This document shows positions 53,135 through 64,000 of a stretch of 64,000 nucleotides of DNA, piece by piece. Source of the stretch: Rhabdornis inornatus (Eukaryota; Chordata; Aves; Passeriformes; Rhabdornithidae); contig VWZS01004485.1 of NCBI GenBank assembly GCA_013397075.1, forward strand, positions 756,281 through 820,280, in the 5' to 3' direction. Each line of letters begins with the position of its first letter. The stretch's first letter is position 1. Below the pieces are notes generated by a model. That model saw only the letters and a program-made list of their open reading frames with translations. It was not told the origin of the DNA and ran no database searches. The translations under genes were made by a program, and so were the position numbers.

Positions 53135-55151
53135 TGAAATTCCATAACTTTTCTTTATTCACTGTGATACATTCAAACAAAAGTGCTCCAGATAACAGCC
53201 ATAGAGTAAAGGAAATTAAAACAAAAAGTCAGAAAAAGGCCATCAGATACATATGGTGATTATTCGTATTTCTAAGCATTAGTAACTGCTTGTATCTGAG
53301 TGCACCAAAAACCCACATTAAGAGTCCACATTTTTGTACACTGCTTCTATAAAAATAATAATCATAGGCAGCTCCAGCAAAAATGTTTGTCAGAACTAGA
53401 GCCAAAGCCACCACAAAGATAAAGCACCATCAGGCATATGTTTACAAATGCCGTAGTAATTAGTAGAGTGTAAAAAAGGCTTAGCTGAATTAACATTTTC
53501 CTTGTATGGGTATAGCACAAGGAAGCTCTGCTTGGATTCACTCCTTCTCAGCTTTGATATTTCTCACCAGGGACTTGAATTTGCCCCACAACACCAAGCA
53601 CCATGGGCAACTTGGGAAGCTTCAGGAGTCAGTGAGTGATGGATGGAAGAGAAACCGGAGCCAGTGTCTATCCTCCTACTTAAAAGAAATAATCTTGGCA
53701 TGGCAGCCTGTCCTCAACCATGTTACTGGAATACAGTGGCACAATCTGTCTAAGAAAGGCTGTTTGTAGAGACCATGTTGACTTCCAATGAATGCTGTTT
53801 GCTGAGCTACAGTATTTGGCTGCACCGTTTTTACCTCAAAATGACAGTTCTTGTTTTCAACTCTAATTCTTCTATAGTAAAAATATCACGGTTATCTGTA
53901 AGAGACAGCAGAGGATCACTTCACAGCAAACTCAGGCTGCATCCTATAAAGTGGTTTTATTCCAGCTGCAGAAATCCTGAACTGTGCATTTACCCAGAAT
54001 TATGTGTAACTCAACAGCTAGGTGGGGAGGAGGATTCCTATTCCAAAAACACAAGAAACATTAGTCAAGATGCCCAAATTACGCTGTCAAAGGGATATGG
54101 CTGAGAGACACTTAAAAGTCTAGGGTCCCTCTGCGTGGTGTATTATTAGGTAGAACAGCAAGGATCTTCAACGAATAGGGGGAAAACTTGGTAGAACCCT
54201 TGTCCTGCTCTCTCCTTTACCTGCTCTGCAGGCAGCAATTCAGATAGACAGCAAGACTGAAGACAGGCTTCCCCTCTGAAAATCTGAGTTGCTGACATGA
54301 GATTTTCCTTAAAAGACCTAAGTAGGTCATAAGCACATGCTTTCTAGTATATTCATAGGGATTCTGCTCCTTCACAGGTCCCAGCTCCTATAAAGATTTA
54401 ATCCCATGTGCAATTCGTGTTTCCCAAAGCAGGATGTTACAGCACTGATCATATGGCCAACATTATCTTCACAGTCAAATCTTTGCAACATCAAGGTCTG
54501 TTTGCTCAAAAAGCATTTTTCTTAACTATGTTACTAATAAAGTCTCAAATCATTCAGGCTGAAAGGAAGTTAGAAGTGTTATGTGGTTATTTACCCTTCA
54601 CGCTATTTGTGTGGCATTCATCTCCCACAGCGCACGCCTTGCCCTTTTCACACTCCCTTTTCTCATGCAGGAACACAAAGCTGAAATGTTTGGGTTGCAA
54701 ACACCATTAAATGCCCCTCTTCAGCCCCCAACAGCATAGAAATATTTTCTTTTAAAAGTTCAGATCAAAGCATTTCTACTAATCCTAGGATTTCTTAAAA
54801 CAAACATTGCAGGCATGAGATAGTCAACAGCGTCCCTTTTACAAGATTCTTTGGAGACGGTTCTGTTTTCATACTGTTTACTGATCCGCCCCTAATTAAT
54901 CTTCAGTTGCTCAGCTGCAAATTCAGCAAGTCCACCTGCTCCTTCCCCACCCAGCAGACTTTCTCCCCAGTTCCAGGCTGTAATGATAGCACCATACAGT
55001 CCCTGTCCTAAGAACAAGGTGGCTGGCTTGAAAAGCAACGTATCACCTCCCGATGTTACATGATCACATGCATTTGCAGCACAAGTCTAGCCTTTCCTCA
55101 GACGAGTAACTAAAACCAGTCATTAAGTGCTTTCCAGGAGTTTCATTGTCC
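53135..55151 (-). other. PRSS23: probable 3' UTR of PRSS23
   Basis: This region directly follows the PRSS23 stop on the minus strand, is continuous with the CDS exon, has no CR1 insertion and leads to an AATAAA. Its extent is inferred. A shorter UTR ending near 53956 is possible. Confidence 0.45.
53154..53159 (-). promoter_or_regulatory. PRSS23: candidate PRSS23 poly(A) signal (AATAAA on minus strand)
   Basis: On the minus strand 'cacagtgaataaagaaaag' carries a perfect AATAAA about 2.0 kb past the stop codon. Alternatives on the same strand are near 53956 and at 52794-52799. I prefer this one because it gives a UTR of about 2 kb and no CR1 lies between it and the stop. Confidence 0.4.
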
Positions 55152-56270
55152 TTATCCTTCCCTGCAGTCAAGGTAGTTGCCTTTGATCCAGTAACAGATC
55201 TGTGCGTATTTGAGGGGTGTAATGCGAACAGCTACATTGAAATCCTGCGGGGTGCCATTCATGTCCACCCACTGATGGCCTGAAAATATACCAATAATTT
55301 TTCGCTCCCATTTGTGATTCTGCCTCTTCCACATCCTCACATATACCCCAGATCCACTTGCACCCGGCTGGGCATCGCACTGCTGGTACAACAGGTCGTA
55401 CGTTTCATCTTTGACATCACAGAAACGGTAAACCAGGTTTCCCGGACGGTCATTGTCGTAGCCAGAGAAGTGAATCCTCCCTCCAGGTAAGTGTCTTGCT
55501 GGTGGGCTCACACCTATCTTCATAAACTTTCTTTTGTGTGGCTTCTTCAGCTCCAGCAGGGCATAGTCATAATCCATGCCAATGTCATTGGCATTGCCTT
55601 TGATCCATCCTTTGGGGACATGCGTCCGTTTCACTCGGATCCACTGGAATTTCATTTTCTCAGGCATTGCCGAGTTGGTGATATTGGACCCTTTGCCACC
55701 ATCCTTCTGTTTGGGCTTTAGGAACCCCACCCGCAGTTTCTGAGCTCCTTTGACGTAACTCTTTCCATCATGGATACAATGAGCAGCAGTAAGAACGTGC
55801 TTCTCAGCCACCAGCGTCCCTGTGCAACCTGTAGAGAGCTTCACCGATGTGGAGAATGGGTAATTCAACAAGAAGTCTTTCCCAAAAATGCTAAACCTGC
55901 TGTCATAGCCGTAGATCTGCCTCTTAGTTCGAGATCTGCCTCGAGACCCATCACCACCGCTGCTCAGAATATATATGCCCACTTCCGTTTCAGTGAGGCT
56001 GCCATTAGCGTACAAGGTTTCGTAGGACAGGTAGTTCTTCACTTCTTCATAAGTTGGCAGCGGAGAACTTTTGTGGCATGCTGGGCCACATGGAGATACC
56101 ACTTCCAGTCTGGCTTCAGCATCAAACTGTGGTTTGTCCAAGTTCAGGGTAGACTGCGGCAGGATAACGGGAACTCTGTAAGACGGCCAAGTTGGCTTCC
56201 AGTGAGGACTGGAAGGCATCACATCTTTAGCAGCACACAAAAGGAGGATTAAAGTGGACAAGGCTGCCAT
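55152..56270 (-). CDS. PRSS23: serine protease 23 (PRSS23), complete single-exon CDS
   Basis: Secreted trypsin-fold serine protease (S1/PA clan), 372 residues versus about 383 in human (family knowledge). Residues 1-19 form a hydrophobic signal peptide (MAALSTLILLLCAAKDVMPS). A pro-region with paired cysteines (CGPACH, 61-66) leads to a basic site RTKR at 114-117, followed by QIYG, a probable furin-like cleavage before the catalytic domain. The triad is intact: His164 in LTAAHC, Asp235 in DYDYALLEL, Ser305 in GASGSGVY. The Ser motif is GASGSG rather than the classical GDSGGP, so the usual Asp-Ser zymogen geometry is altered, as is normal for PRSS23-like proteins. N-glycosylation sequons are at Asn89, Asn196 and Asn338. 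The ATG at 56270 lies 13 bases inside the exon after a clean acceptor. There is no frameshift or premature stop. It is linked to vascular and tumour biology in mammals; the substrate is not well defined. Confidence 0.98.
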   Translation of the reverse strand: MAALSTLILLLCAAKDVMPSSPHWKPTWPSYRVPVILPQSTLNLDKPQFDAEARLEVVSPCGPACHKSSPLPTYEEVKNYLSYETLYANGSLTETEVGIYILSSGGDGSRGRSRTKRQIYGYDSRFSIFGKDFLLNYPFSTSVKLSTGCTGTLVAEKHVLTAAHCIHDGKSYVKGAQKLRVGFLKPKQKDGGKGSNITNSAMPEKMKFQWIRVKRTHVPKGWIKGNANDIGMDYDYALLELKKPHKRKFMKIGVSPPARHLPGGRIHFSGYDNDRPGNLVYRFCDVKDETYDLLYQQCDAQPGASGSGVYVRMWKRQNHKWERKIIGIFSGHQWVDMNGTPQDFNVAVRITPLKYAQICYWIKGNYLDCREG

Positions 56271-56283
56271 TCTGAATGTCGGT
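56271..56283 (-). other. PRSS23: 5' UTR part of PRSS23 coding exon
   Basis: Thirteen bases (accgacattcaga) lie between the splice acceptor and ATG on the minus strand. The pyrimidine tract plus cag (gctttttctttccacag) at 56284-56300 is an excellent 3' splice site, so at least one upstream non-coding exon exists. Confidence 0.9.
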
Positions 56284-59279
56284 CTGTGGAAAGAAAAAGC
56301 AAATACAGTTATTCACCCAAACTCGTTGCAAGATTATCCCACCTTGCTAAGTAGTGGTTTGTTAACCCACTATAAATGTAATAAGGGTCAAGCAATTTGA
56401 ATGCAGTTAACTTACATTAAGTAGCTCAGATTTCTCAGTGTCAAACTAATGCCTTAGCCTGAGTCTTGAAACAAGTGTCCCAGGTTAACGCTGAAATGCA
56501 GGACATTTAACCCTTAGATGTGCTGAGCCACCAACTCCCAGCTGACATCAGTGGGAAGTTATAGTACTTGTCTTCACACAGTTTAAAAAAATTCAGATTC
56601 TGTTTAAATCCATTCATCCAGTAAACAGAGCTCCTGCAAAGAGTAAATGTGTCTGCCTTCAGCTAGATTAGAACACTCTCTGAAAGCTCTCCCCTACTCT
56701 CTGACTTGGCTGAAAGATGTCCTTTAAATCTCTTCACACCATTCGCTGTCTCAGCCAGAGACATCAGGCTGATGGTAGGGACAGGCGGGGAGGGACAAAG
56801 AAGGTGGCCTGACGGGGGCTGGGTTGCAGAATATGACCAGAGAGGAGACTCACTTCCCCCTGCAACTCACACCAGACAAAGGTTCTGCACCACGTGGCCC
56901 TGGCTCTCCCCGAGGCTTACATGAGAAAGGGTGATATGATTACACATACGCAGCTAATGAAGGGAGATTACAATTCTTGAGGGAATTTTCAGTTAACACA
57001 CTGGCTTATTGCTTTATAAACTCAATTAATTAGAGATGCAAACCAACTCCCTCTGAGCAGAGGGAGGCAAATGCGACTGTAAATGTGTTTATGAACCGCA
57101 GGCAGAGTGCCTGAGACTGCAGAGAACAGCATGCACTAGTACTGTGTCAAAAAATGCTTAACTTCAGTTTATTTGAAAAGTAGCCATACAGCTGAATCGC
57201 TGCAGGAGGCTCTGTGCCCTAGGCAAGAGGCAGGCAGGATCTCCCTCACACAAAGATTATTCAAACGAAAGTTCACAATTATGTCGAGCTTACACATATT
57301 TAAAACCCTGCTGAGGTTACATTGATCACAACTGCAGGATCATTCCTGAAATGCCTCAAACAAGTAAACCAAAGCAAATCACACAGGAAATGACCACAGC
57401 TATCTAAGAATAAAAAAGAAAAATCCTTCTCTCCAACACTTTGTGTAGCAATACTCCATTCCTAAGTTGCACCAAAAAAGACTTTGAAAGCTACAGGCTG
57501 CTGATGTCCAGTGGTGTTCAACTCAAATATTGGGCCTAGATTCTTAGATTTTTGGTACCATTCTCTTGCTATCATTAAAGCACACAATGTTTAAAATATC
57601 ATTTGACTCATGCAAGGTATCAAAAGATTTTAAGTCCAAAGAAACAGATGTAGATGAACAGAACTGATGCTACTGAAACCCACAGAGGCAGGTACTGACT
57701 CTTTCAGAAGTAACCTCACATTCTGTTGGCAAATTTTCCATTAACAAAAAGGACATCTTTAAAGGAACATACTTTTTTCCTAGGTTAGTCTCTACCAAAT
57801 GTGATGCTTTATACCTAACAGATGACTCATGCTGGCAAATACAAGCCATTTTAAACATTAATCAGAATTGCACCATTTTGGATGCCCCAAAATCAGAAAA
57901 TACTTGGTATTCAAGGAAAACCACCAGCTCCTCTGACTCCTTCCACAGCAGATTTTAATACTGGATGTGGTTGCATTTTGCAAGCTATGAAATGAGAGAG
58001 CTTCAAATTGCTGTAAGGATGGCACAGGAACACCTACTGCATTATCACATGTATTGTAGGACAGTGATTGGGAAGACAGAAAAAAAAGAAGGTAACAAGG
58101 ACAAGTGATACTGCTCCACAAAGACAATACACACTGGCATAAGTCAGCACTGCAAGCTGTCCTGCTTGTGTCAGTGAGGGCTGCATACAGCAGTGCTTAC
58201 TGGTTTCACTGCTAGAAGCTGATTGCAGACTAAATCACAGCTAAGCTGTGCATCAGGTAGCTGATCCCATCATTAAGAGCACATATTTCTATGCAGTTTG
58301 CCCTCACTGTCCTCAGCTTTCTTGACAGATGGAATCTCTCTAAATCGCACCACTCATGCCACTTCTTGGAGGTAAAACCCATCCATGCTAATTGAGCCTC
58401 TGCTGGCCTTTGGCTGGTTTATTTAGCTGGCAGGGGAAAGACAGAAGCATCTTGTCAGTTGTTATTTGCACAAGCAGCCAGATTCCCCTGCGCCTGTCAG
58501 CACGGCGACCCGATGAAGGGACTGTGTGCCAAACAGCTCCTCTGCTTCCTCCGAGATTATCATCTGGGCTGAGAAGAGAGATTACCTCACCCTGCAACCT
58601 GCTCTCCCTCATCTCCCCACCATCACCACCGCCAGCACTTGAAGGGCAGCTTCAGACAGCAGAGGGCAGCCGCCCTATGAAGAGAACAAGGCAGGAGAGG
58701 GACTCGAGCTGGTCCCAGAGAAAAGGCTGCAGGAGATGGCATTTGTGTCCGTGCCGCACTCTGTACAGTGGTACTTAGCCCACTTTACGTCTCTGAGCAA
58801 AAGCCTCCCACCCCCCTCCCTTGCTGCTTCTGTGCCGTGATCACATTGCAGCTCTAGGGGATAAAAAAGCCTTTTCATCAGTTACAGAACTTTTCTACTA
58901 AAGTGTTATTTAAACCCAACAATAAAATACAGTTGTGAGTTTATACCTGACTGCAGAAGCTAAACAGTGCTCATTTACTTAAGTCTTCATAGTTATATCC
59001 CATCTGGAGACATAACTGGTACTAAATCAGATCTAGGCAGCAATAAATAGAATAAATATCTCTTATTTTTAACAGCATGCAAATTAGTGCACGCTACCTC
59101 TTTCTGTGTAGATCCTTCCTCTTAAAAATTAAGGAATTGCAAAAGCAGTCTACATTTAAACAGAGACTTTTCAGTAAGACTCTTCTTTCCTTTTACTTTC
59201 TTTTTCCATTTGAAACACAACCAAAAAGCTGAAAAAAACCCCCAGGGTTAAAACTCTCTGTCCTCAGCTACTTACTCAC
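56284..59279 (-). other. PRSS23: PRSS23 intron 1 (if the 59280 exon is used)
   Basis: About 3.0 kb between the coding-exon acceptor and the donor gtgagtaag at 59271-59279. It is free of CR1. It includes a somewhat GC-rich part at 58400-58790 and AT-rich blocks near 56960-57050 that could be regulatory, but I see no defined element. If the CpG-island exon is used, the intron extends to 61106. Confidence 0.6.
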
Positions 59280-59372
59280 GGGTGAACTTCTCAAGTTGAA
59301 CAAACTGGTAAGAAGTGAGCACTTCCCTGCACAGCTATCACAGAGCGGTACTGAATGAATTACGATGTGCTG
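59280..59372 (-). other. PRSS23: candidate PRSS23 5' non-coding first exon (proximal)
   Basis: On the minus strand the exon ends 'gttcaccc|gtgagtaag', a near-perfect donor, and a TATA-like box lies about 30 bp before its inferred 5' end. The start is inferred from TATA spacing (around 'gagctacagtagagcag'). It would splice to 56283. Confidence 0.5.
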
Positions 59373-59400
59373 CTCTACTGTAGCTCTGCTCTTCTGTTTC

Positions 59401-59441
59401 TATTTAAACTGTGTCATAAACTCAATCCACCCTTTGACTCA
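59401..59441 (-). promoter_or_regulatory. PRSS23: TATA-like box and AP-1 site, proximal PRSS23 promoter
   Basis: On the minus strand TTTAAATA (59401-59408) is the TATA-like element. About 27 bp further upstream is a perfect AP-1 consensus TGAGTCA (59435-59441, palindromic core). The arrangement AP-1 then TATA then exon then strong donor is compact and internally consistent, and it would suggest stress- or growth-factor-responsive expression. Confidence 0.5.
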
Positions 59442-61106
59442 GCACAAAGCCCTGCTCTGACATCCAGCCTAGGAACCCCCTAGAAGCGGTTTGTACATAA
59501 TCACACTCACTAATGGCATTAAAATTGTTTAGAGAATGGAAACAGTGACAGCTACCCCGGGGCTCCCCATGCTGCTAAAACACATTACAGACACATTTTC
59601 CTGCTTGCTATGGGCATTCATGCCCCAAGATAGATGCTGCTGAAAGAAAACTGTGTTGTTCAGGATGGACATGAATAATTTTCTAATAAGCAAGTAATTT
59701 TTCTGCAAGAGTTCACTACTTCAGGGGTGGTTCTTGTAATAGATGGTTAAATAACAATAAATCATGGATTATCTAATATGAAAGCCCATGAACCAGTCTC
59801 CATTACATTTTGAAATGAAGAAAGTTTTTCCACAGTGCTGGAAGCCAGAAAGATTAACATACCAAAAAAACCAGAGAAAACCAAGACAGTGAGAGAGAAA
59901 AATCTGCCTCAAACCAAATCATAAAGGAGAACTAAATCATTGTCAGTGCCGTGCCAAAATACCTCTGCTGCTTTTCCTGGTCACAGAACTTGTTAAAACA
60001 CAGCAAAAATAATGGAGTTGCACTTTAATAACTACAGAAGCCTTCCTGCCATTAAAATCTAACAACTTTATTAGCCTGCCTGAGATGCTGAGGGTTGTGC
60101 GAGGGTTACACTGCCTTACCTGCTTGACTGAGGGCTGTAGCAAGAGATGCCTTGGAAAACCTGGAACTAACTTTGATAGTGGCAGGCCACGGGTGTGTCC
60201 ATTAACCACACCGGGCACAGCGGCTATTTTGGCACGTGTGTCAGTGACATGCACGCACAGAGGAAAGGGAGCATAGTGCATGTTTTCATTTAGTCCAATT
60301 CCTAGGGATGCCTCCTTTCACCCTCCTTTTTACCTTCTTTCTCTTTCCCTGCATGTCAAGCAGCTTCAGTATCTCGGTACAAGAGCAAACTGCATAACAA
60401 GCAGACAGTGACGGTCAGTTTGAATACCGGGGTACGCTGTAGGAAGGACCTGCATCCCCAGGGCTTCCAAACCACCTGAGTGACGGGGCAGCTGCACAAG
60501 CTGGATCCCGGTGGGACCTCACCAACCCCTCGGACCTTGCTCGGGGCAGGAGGCAAAAAACAACTTCCCCAGGCTCCAGCAGCCGCTTGTCTGAAGAGCT
60601 CGTGTCACGTATGTCTTAAAAGGCCACCCCAAAAATACTAAGGTACTCGGACACAGTGATGAATCCAAGTACAGGACCGCAGCGGAGCGCTACCTACAGA
60701 TGCCTCCAAAGCGTGAAAAAGCAGCAAATGCGAATTTTATCCCAGCTGTTCCCTCACCCGCCGTCCTTTCAGAGTTGGTCACCGGCAGCGGCGGACCCAC
60801 CCGCAGCAGGGACCGGCGGGGAGCAGCCTCGCTCGCCCTTTTGTCGCCGGCGCTCGGTGCGCTCCGGTGGATGCGAGTGGGGTTAAACATTAAACCCTGC
60901 ATGAGGGAGCGCTCGCCCCGGGCCGGGACAGCCGCTCCCACCGCCCGGTGCCCCGCACGGCCGGGCGCCCTCCGGCAGGTGAGGAGGCACTGTCCGGGGC
61001 AGCGCAGGGCGAGCCCGGCGCTCGCCGTCCTCCCGCCACCCCTTTGTCCCCCCGGGGCGACCCGCACCCCGCGGCACCCTCCCGGCCAGCGGGGCCCGCT
61101 ACCTAC

Positions 61107-61232
61107 CGGCTCCCCGCGGCGGCGGCGGCGGCGGCNCGCCCGCCCGCCCGCGGGGCCCCGCCGCCCCTCCCCTGCCCTGCCGGGCCCGGGCCGTCCCTCC
61201 GCGCAGCCTTCACCCCAGATCGCCGCCCCAGA
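61107..61232 (-). other. PRSS23: candidate PRSS23 5' non-coding first exon (CpG-island type)
   Basis: The minus-strand donor 'ggagccg|gtaggtagc' at 61101-61106 ends an exon containing the (CCG)n run. The 5' end is inferred from the TATA-like box at 61256. It would splice across about 4.8 kb to 56283. A further minus-strand donor, gcatgg|gtgagtgac (61541-61549), could end a third first exon. Confidence 0.4.
61117..61152. repeat. (CGG)n and (CCCG)n short repeat in CpG island, with N
   Basis: ggcggcggcggcggcggc is followed by an N at 61136 and then cgcccgcccgcccgcg. The repeat length is uncertain because of the ambiguous base. Confidence 0.9.
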
Positions 61233-61299
61233 GCGTCCTATGCGGCGTCACCCCTCCTTTTTAATCTTTTACTGCTGTTTTCACTTATTTCCCGAGGAG

Positions 61300-62689
61300 C
61301 AATGTAGGAGGTTTTCCCATCCTTGCTTTTTATTCGCGGTGTTCCGGCACTACGGGCAGCTCAGGGGCTGCCGTACCGGTGCGAGATTTTGGGGTGCAGC
61401 CCTCTGCAGCCCCGAGCGCAACAGGCTCTTTGTCCGCAGTGTCCGGGTCCCCAGATTCCTTTCCAGAGGGTCCCTAGGAGTGGGGCGAACCCCCGCCGTC
61501 CTTCCTGCCTCCGCAGGGCATCAGCTCCAGGAGCTGTGCGGTCACTCACCCATGCTGCCTCATCAAGCGGACATTTAAATTTAATTGTCCGACACATTGT
61601 TTGCGCGGGTTTTAATTACTCATCCTTTTTGAATCCTTATAATGATATCTGGCAAGAAAAGAGGAAGCTAGAGCCAAGAAGGCAAAAATTCTGCAATGTT
61701 TTAACTCCACAAGAAAAACTCACCAAAAAAAATTTTTTTTTTTCAAAATTACCAGCTCATCACCACAATTCCAGAAAGGAAATACAAATTTCATAGGAGT
61801 CAATTTATTTGCAGTTTTCTACTGACCTTTTCAACCCACTGCTGCCCTTACAAAGGATGAGGAGAGCCTGAAGCAAAGAAAAATCTTTGCCTCACCCATG
61901 GACAATCTGTGGAGAGGCAAAATATGACAGGATCTTATATTCTCAGACATGATTTTTCTAATTTGCATTTTCTTGGCCCTGGCACCATCTGCATCTGGGT
62001 CTACAGAGAGATTTTACCAGATGAATGGAAAAAGCACGTACTAAAAAAAAAAAAAAAAAAAAANNNNNNNNNNNNAAAAAAAGTAAAATTCTCAGAGAGC
62101 TAGAGAATACTACTGGTGTTGGGGAGGGGCTGGTCACACCAGTGCAGCTGCTCTTGGGCCATGAGGGAATGACCATGCAACAGTGAGGCAGGTGCCTGGA
62201 GTATCAGCAGGCAGCAGACAAGTCAGGCTCCATCTGCAATGCCATACTAACCATAGATCCCTTCCTGATCCAACTCTGTGTCTAATCACGACCTGACAAG
62301 ATGTGCAGTCCCACAGCTCAGAAGCTTTGTCCTGTACACACATATCTGCTGATTTGCATGGATGGAAGGGCTCATGCCTTGTAGGGATGAAAGTGTTGTG
62401 ATGTTTGGTTAGAGTGGGTCTCAGGGCTGCAACAGTGGTCCAGGTGGGTTCTTGCTTCCCATGGACATGCAGTCTCTTGTTTCACAGCTGCCATACGTGC
62501 TCCAGGGCCTTCCAGACATAAATCAAATAGACACAATCCTAGATGATATGATGCTGATAGAAGTTTTTACAGCACACAGGGGACAGAGATCCAGAGATGC
62601 TAAGATATGGGACTCACCTCACTTTAGGGGTTTGGGATGCCCTGGGCTATCCACGATACAATACAGGACTGCAAACCTTCTATGCCTGA
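61300..62689. other. non-coding stretch beyond CpG island
   Basis: GC content falls from the island edge (to about 61600) to AT-rich unique sequence. A 292-codon frame (60700-61578) is open only because of high GC and an N, and I do not treat it as coding. An assembly gap lies at 62064-62075. Confidence 0.5.
62064..62075. other. 12-base assembly gap inside a poly(A) tract
   Basis: Twelve N bases are flanked by A runs (about 21 A before and 7 after), so the true length of the A tract is unknown. Confidence 0.99.
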
Positions 62690-62795
62690 AGCAGCAGCAG
62701 TGGAAATTGTCCTTGCCTGTGACATTTGGAACTAGAAGATCTCTGAGATCACTTCCAACCCAAACCCTATCCTATGATGATGTGATTCCATGAAG
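62690..62795 (+). mobile_element. CR1 LINE terminal fragment, sense
   Basis: 'cagtggaaattgtccttgcctgtgacatttggaactagaagatctctgagatcacttccaacccaaaccctatcctatgatgatgtgattcc' matches the last 100 bp of CR1 with moderate divergence. Confidence 0.85.
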
Positions 62796-64000
62796 TGTGT
62801 CTCTGTATACAACACAGATGGATGAATAAGAACCACAGGGCTTGGTGTCTACAGGCCCCCTCCTGAGAATGAAACCTTAAACAAAGCATTGGGCAAAACT
62901 TTCATTACAAAAGGAGTGGAGAAGAATGTTTAGTTTGAAATTTAGTTACGAGACATTTTGTGGTCATAAAAACTTCTGGCTTCTATTAGTTTTAGTGTAT
63001 ACATTAAACCATAAGCTCAGAAAAGACAGTTTGTCTGGCCTGTCTTTAGAAATAATGAACTACCGTCCTGTTCTATTGAGCATCTATAGACAAAATTTTA
63101 TGTTTTAACTTTCTAATTCAAAAGAGAAAGAAAACCTCAAATGTGGATTTTTTTCCCCCTATGTGTATAATTCTTAAGAAACAAGAGCTCTGGTGAAATT
63201 TGGCTGCACAAGTTTTTTTTTAAAAAAGAGAGTGAAGTCGAAGATCCGAATGTTACTGTGAGCCATTGTTGAGGCAAAGAGCAGTAAGTGACAACATAGG
63301 TAAGGGTGAAGAGGTATTAGCTGTACTATATTGTCAAGTGATAACACACACGCTGACTTTTCAGCACCCTGTGAGTAAGCTGAAAATGAAACAGTCTACA
63401 GGTGGGAGCCCTAATGAATGGCACTGTCAGGAGATAATTTCTCATGGTTGAAGAAATCTTTTATTCTGCAGGGAAGTGAAGTAACCTGGCATTATGGTCC
63501 TGTGCCAGATTCTGCTGCAGACAATGAAGTGATTTCAGAGGCCACTGAGTCTGGAAGGAAGAATGACAACCCACAGTTGGCTCAAATGAGTCTCTCCATT
63601 GCTGACTGCTGATGCAATGCAGAAGAGAAGTCCTTGGAGTTCCCCACTGCAGTGGCAGCTCTCCAGCCGGCTCCCTCTACTTTCCCTGGGACACAGACTC
63701 CTCCTCACTGATGCTCTGTTTCCTGAAATGCTTTTTAACTGTTGGAGAAGGTTAAAGGTGAAGACACTCTCTATCCCCTTAAAAACAGTCTATTTTGTTC
63801 TATCAAGAATGATGCAGACTTGGACTTTGGAGAAGCAAGTACTTCTCTCATCCCATCCCTACTTCAGGATTTCAGGAAGGCTCTGGTGCCACAGTTCCCA
63901 AATCTGTGCAACAAGTGTGAGAGCATATCCTATCTCAATGAAGTGTTATGGTGATAATTACAGTGGTGACCCTCCCATTATTGCATGTTGTGCTGATGGG
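62796..64000. other. non-coding stretch, no gene seen
   Basis: Unique AT-rich sequence to the end of the window. ME3, the expected upstream neighbour of PRSS23 in human, shows no recognisable exon here. Confidence 0.5.

Larger units (their letters stand above)
60740..61250. promoter_or_regulatory. CpG island, probable distal PRSS23 promoter, possibly bidirectional
   Basis: About 500 bp of very high GC and CpG density, peaking at the ggc repeat around 61117-61150. On the minus strand a TATA-like ATTAAAAAGG (61256-61265) and a TGACG half-CRE (61246-61250) lie just upstream. On the plus strand a strong donor 'tccggcag|gtgagg' sits at 60979. Together they suggest initiation in both directions. 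Confidence 0.65.

Noticed and set aside
53229..53414. 61-codon minus frame with hydrophobic stretch (MVALALVLTNIFAGAAYDYY)
   Set aside because: It lies inside the probable PRSS23 3' UTR, in AT-rich DNA, without its own transcript signals.
55770..56252. 160-codon plus frame opposite PRSS23
   Set aside because: It is the antisense shadow of the PRSS23 CDS.
60700..61578. 292-codon plus frame across the CpG island
   Set aside because: Its length is explained by high GC (few stops). It spans an N base and an apparent splice donor, and it has only Pro/Arg/Ala-rich low-complexity composition.
62452..62793. 113-codon plus frame containing IDTILDDMM, resembling DTILDDMV of the 22.5-kb exon
   Set aside because: The shared words span only six or seven residues with different DNA. 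The second half is CR1 tail, so I treat the similarity as chance.

Overview
This is vertebrate nuclear DNA, almost certainly avian and possibly from a passerine. That view rests on at least a dozen CR1 LINE fragments: minus-strand copies open with the typical reversed 3' end (agaatcatagaatggtttggg-like), and plus-strand copies close with it. One clear protein-coding gene, PRSS23, supports a vertebrate source. The window is about 62% A+T outside two or three CpG-rich patches, is non-operonic, and contains a few N bases (30267, 61136, 62064-62075) of the kind left by genome assembly.

Layout. 1-55 kb is gene-poor and is made of unique non-coding DNA with scattered CR1 remnants. Its notable items are a CpG-rich patch with a strong plus-strand splice donor at 6.58-6.76 kb, directly followed by a 393-bp polypyrimidine microsatellite with 25 uninterrupted copies of a 12-bp unit, and one candidate coding terminal exon at 22.50-22.70 kb that would encode a single-pass membrane protein tail. 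From about 53.1 to 61.2 kb lies PRSS23 on the minus strand. A probable 2-kb 3' UTR runs to a poly(A) signal near 53.15 kb, the entire CDS sits in one exon (55152-56270), a clean splice acceptor lies just 5' of the ATG, and at least two candidate 5' non-coding first exons are visible. One of these is near 59.28-59.37 kb with a TATA-like box and an AP-1 site. The other is in a CpG island at 60.74-61.25 kb. The CpG island also carries a plus-strand splice donor, so transcription there may be divergent. 61.3-64 kb has no recognisable gene, only an assembly gap and one CR1 tail.

How it works together. The only functional unit I can defend is PRSS23 with its promoter region: a secreted, glycosylated trypsin-fold serine protease with intact His/Asp/Ser triad and a basic cleavage site before the catalytic domain. 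In human the gene lies between ME3 and FZD4 (general knowledge). Neither is visible here, so this window probably covers the intergenic space downstream of PRSS23. I found no mobile-element cargo, defence system, CRISPR array, tRNA, rRNA or intact retrovirus, and nothing that qualifies as a new biological system.
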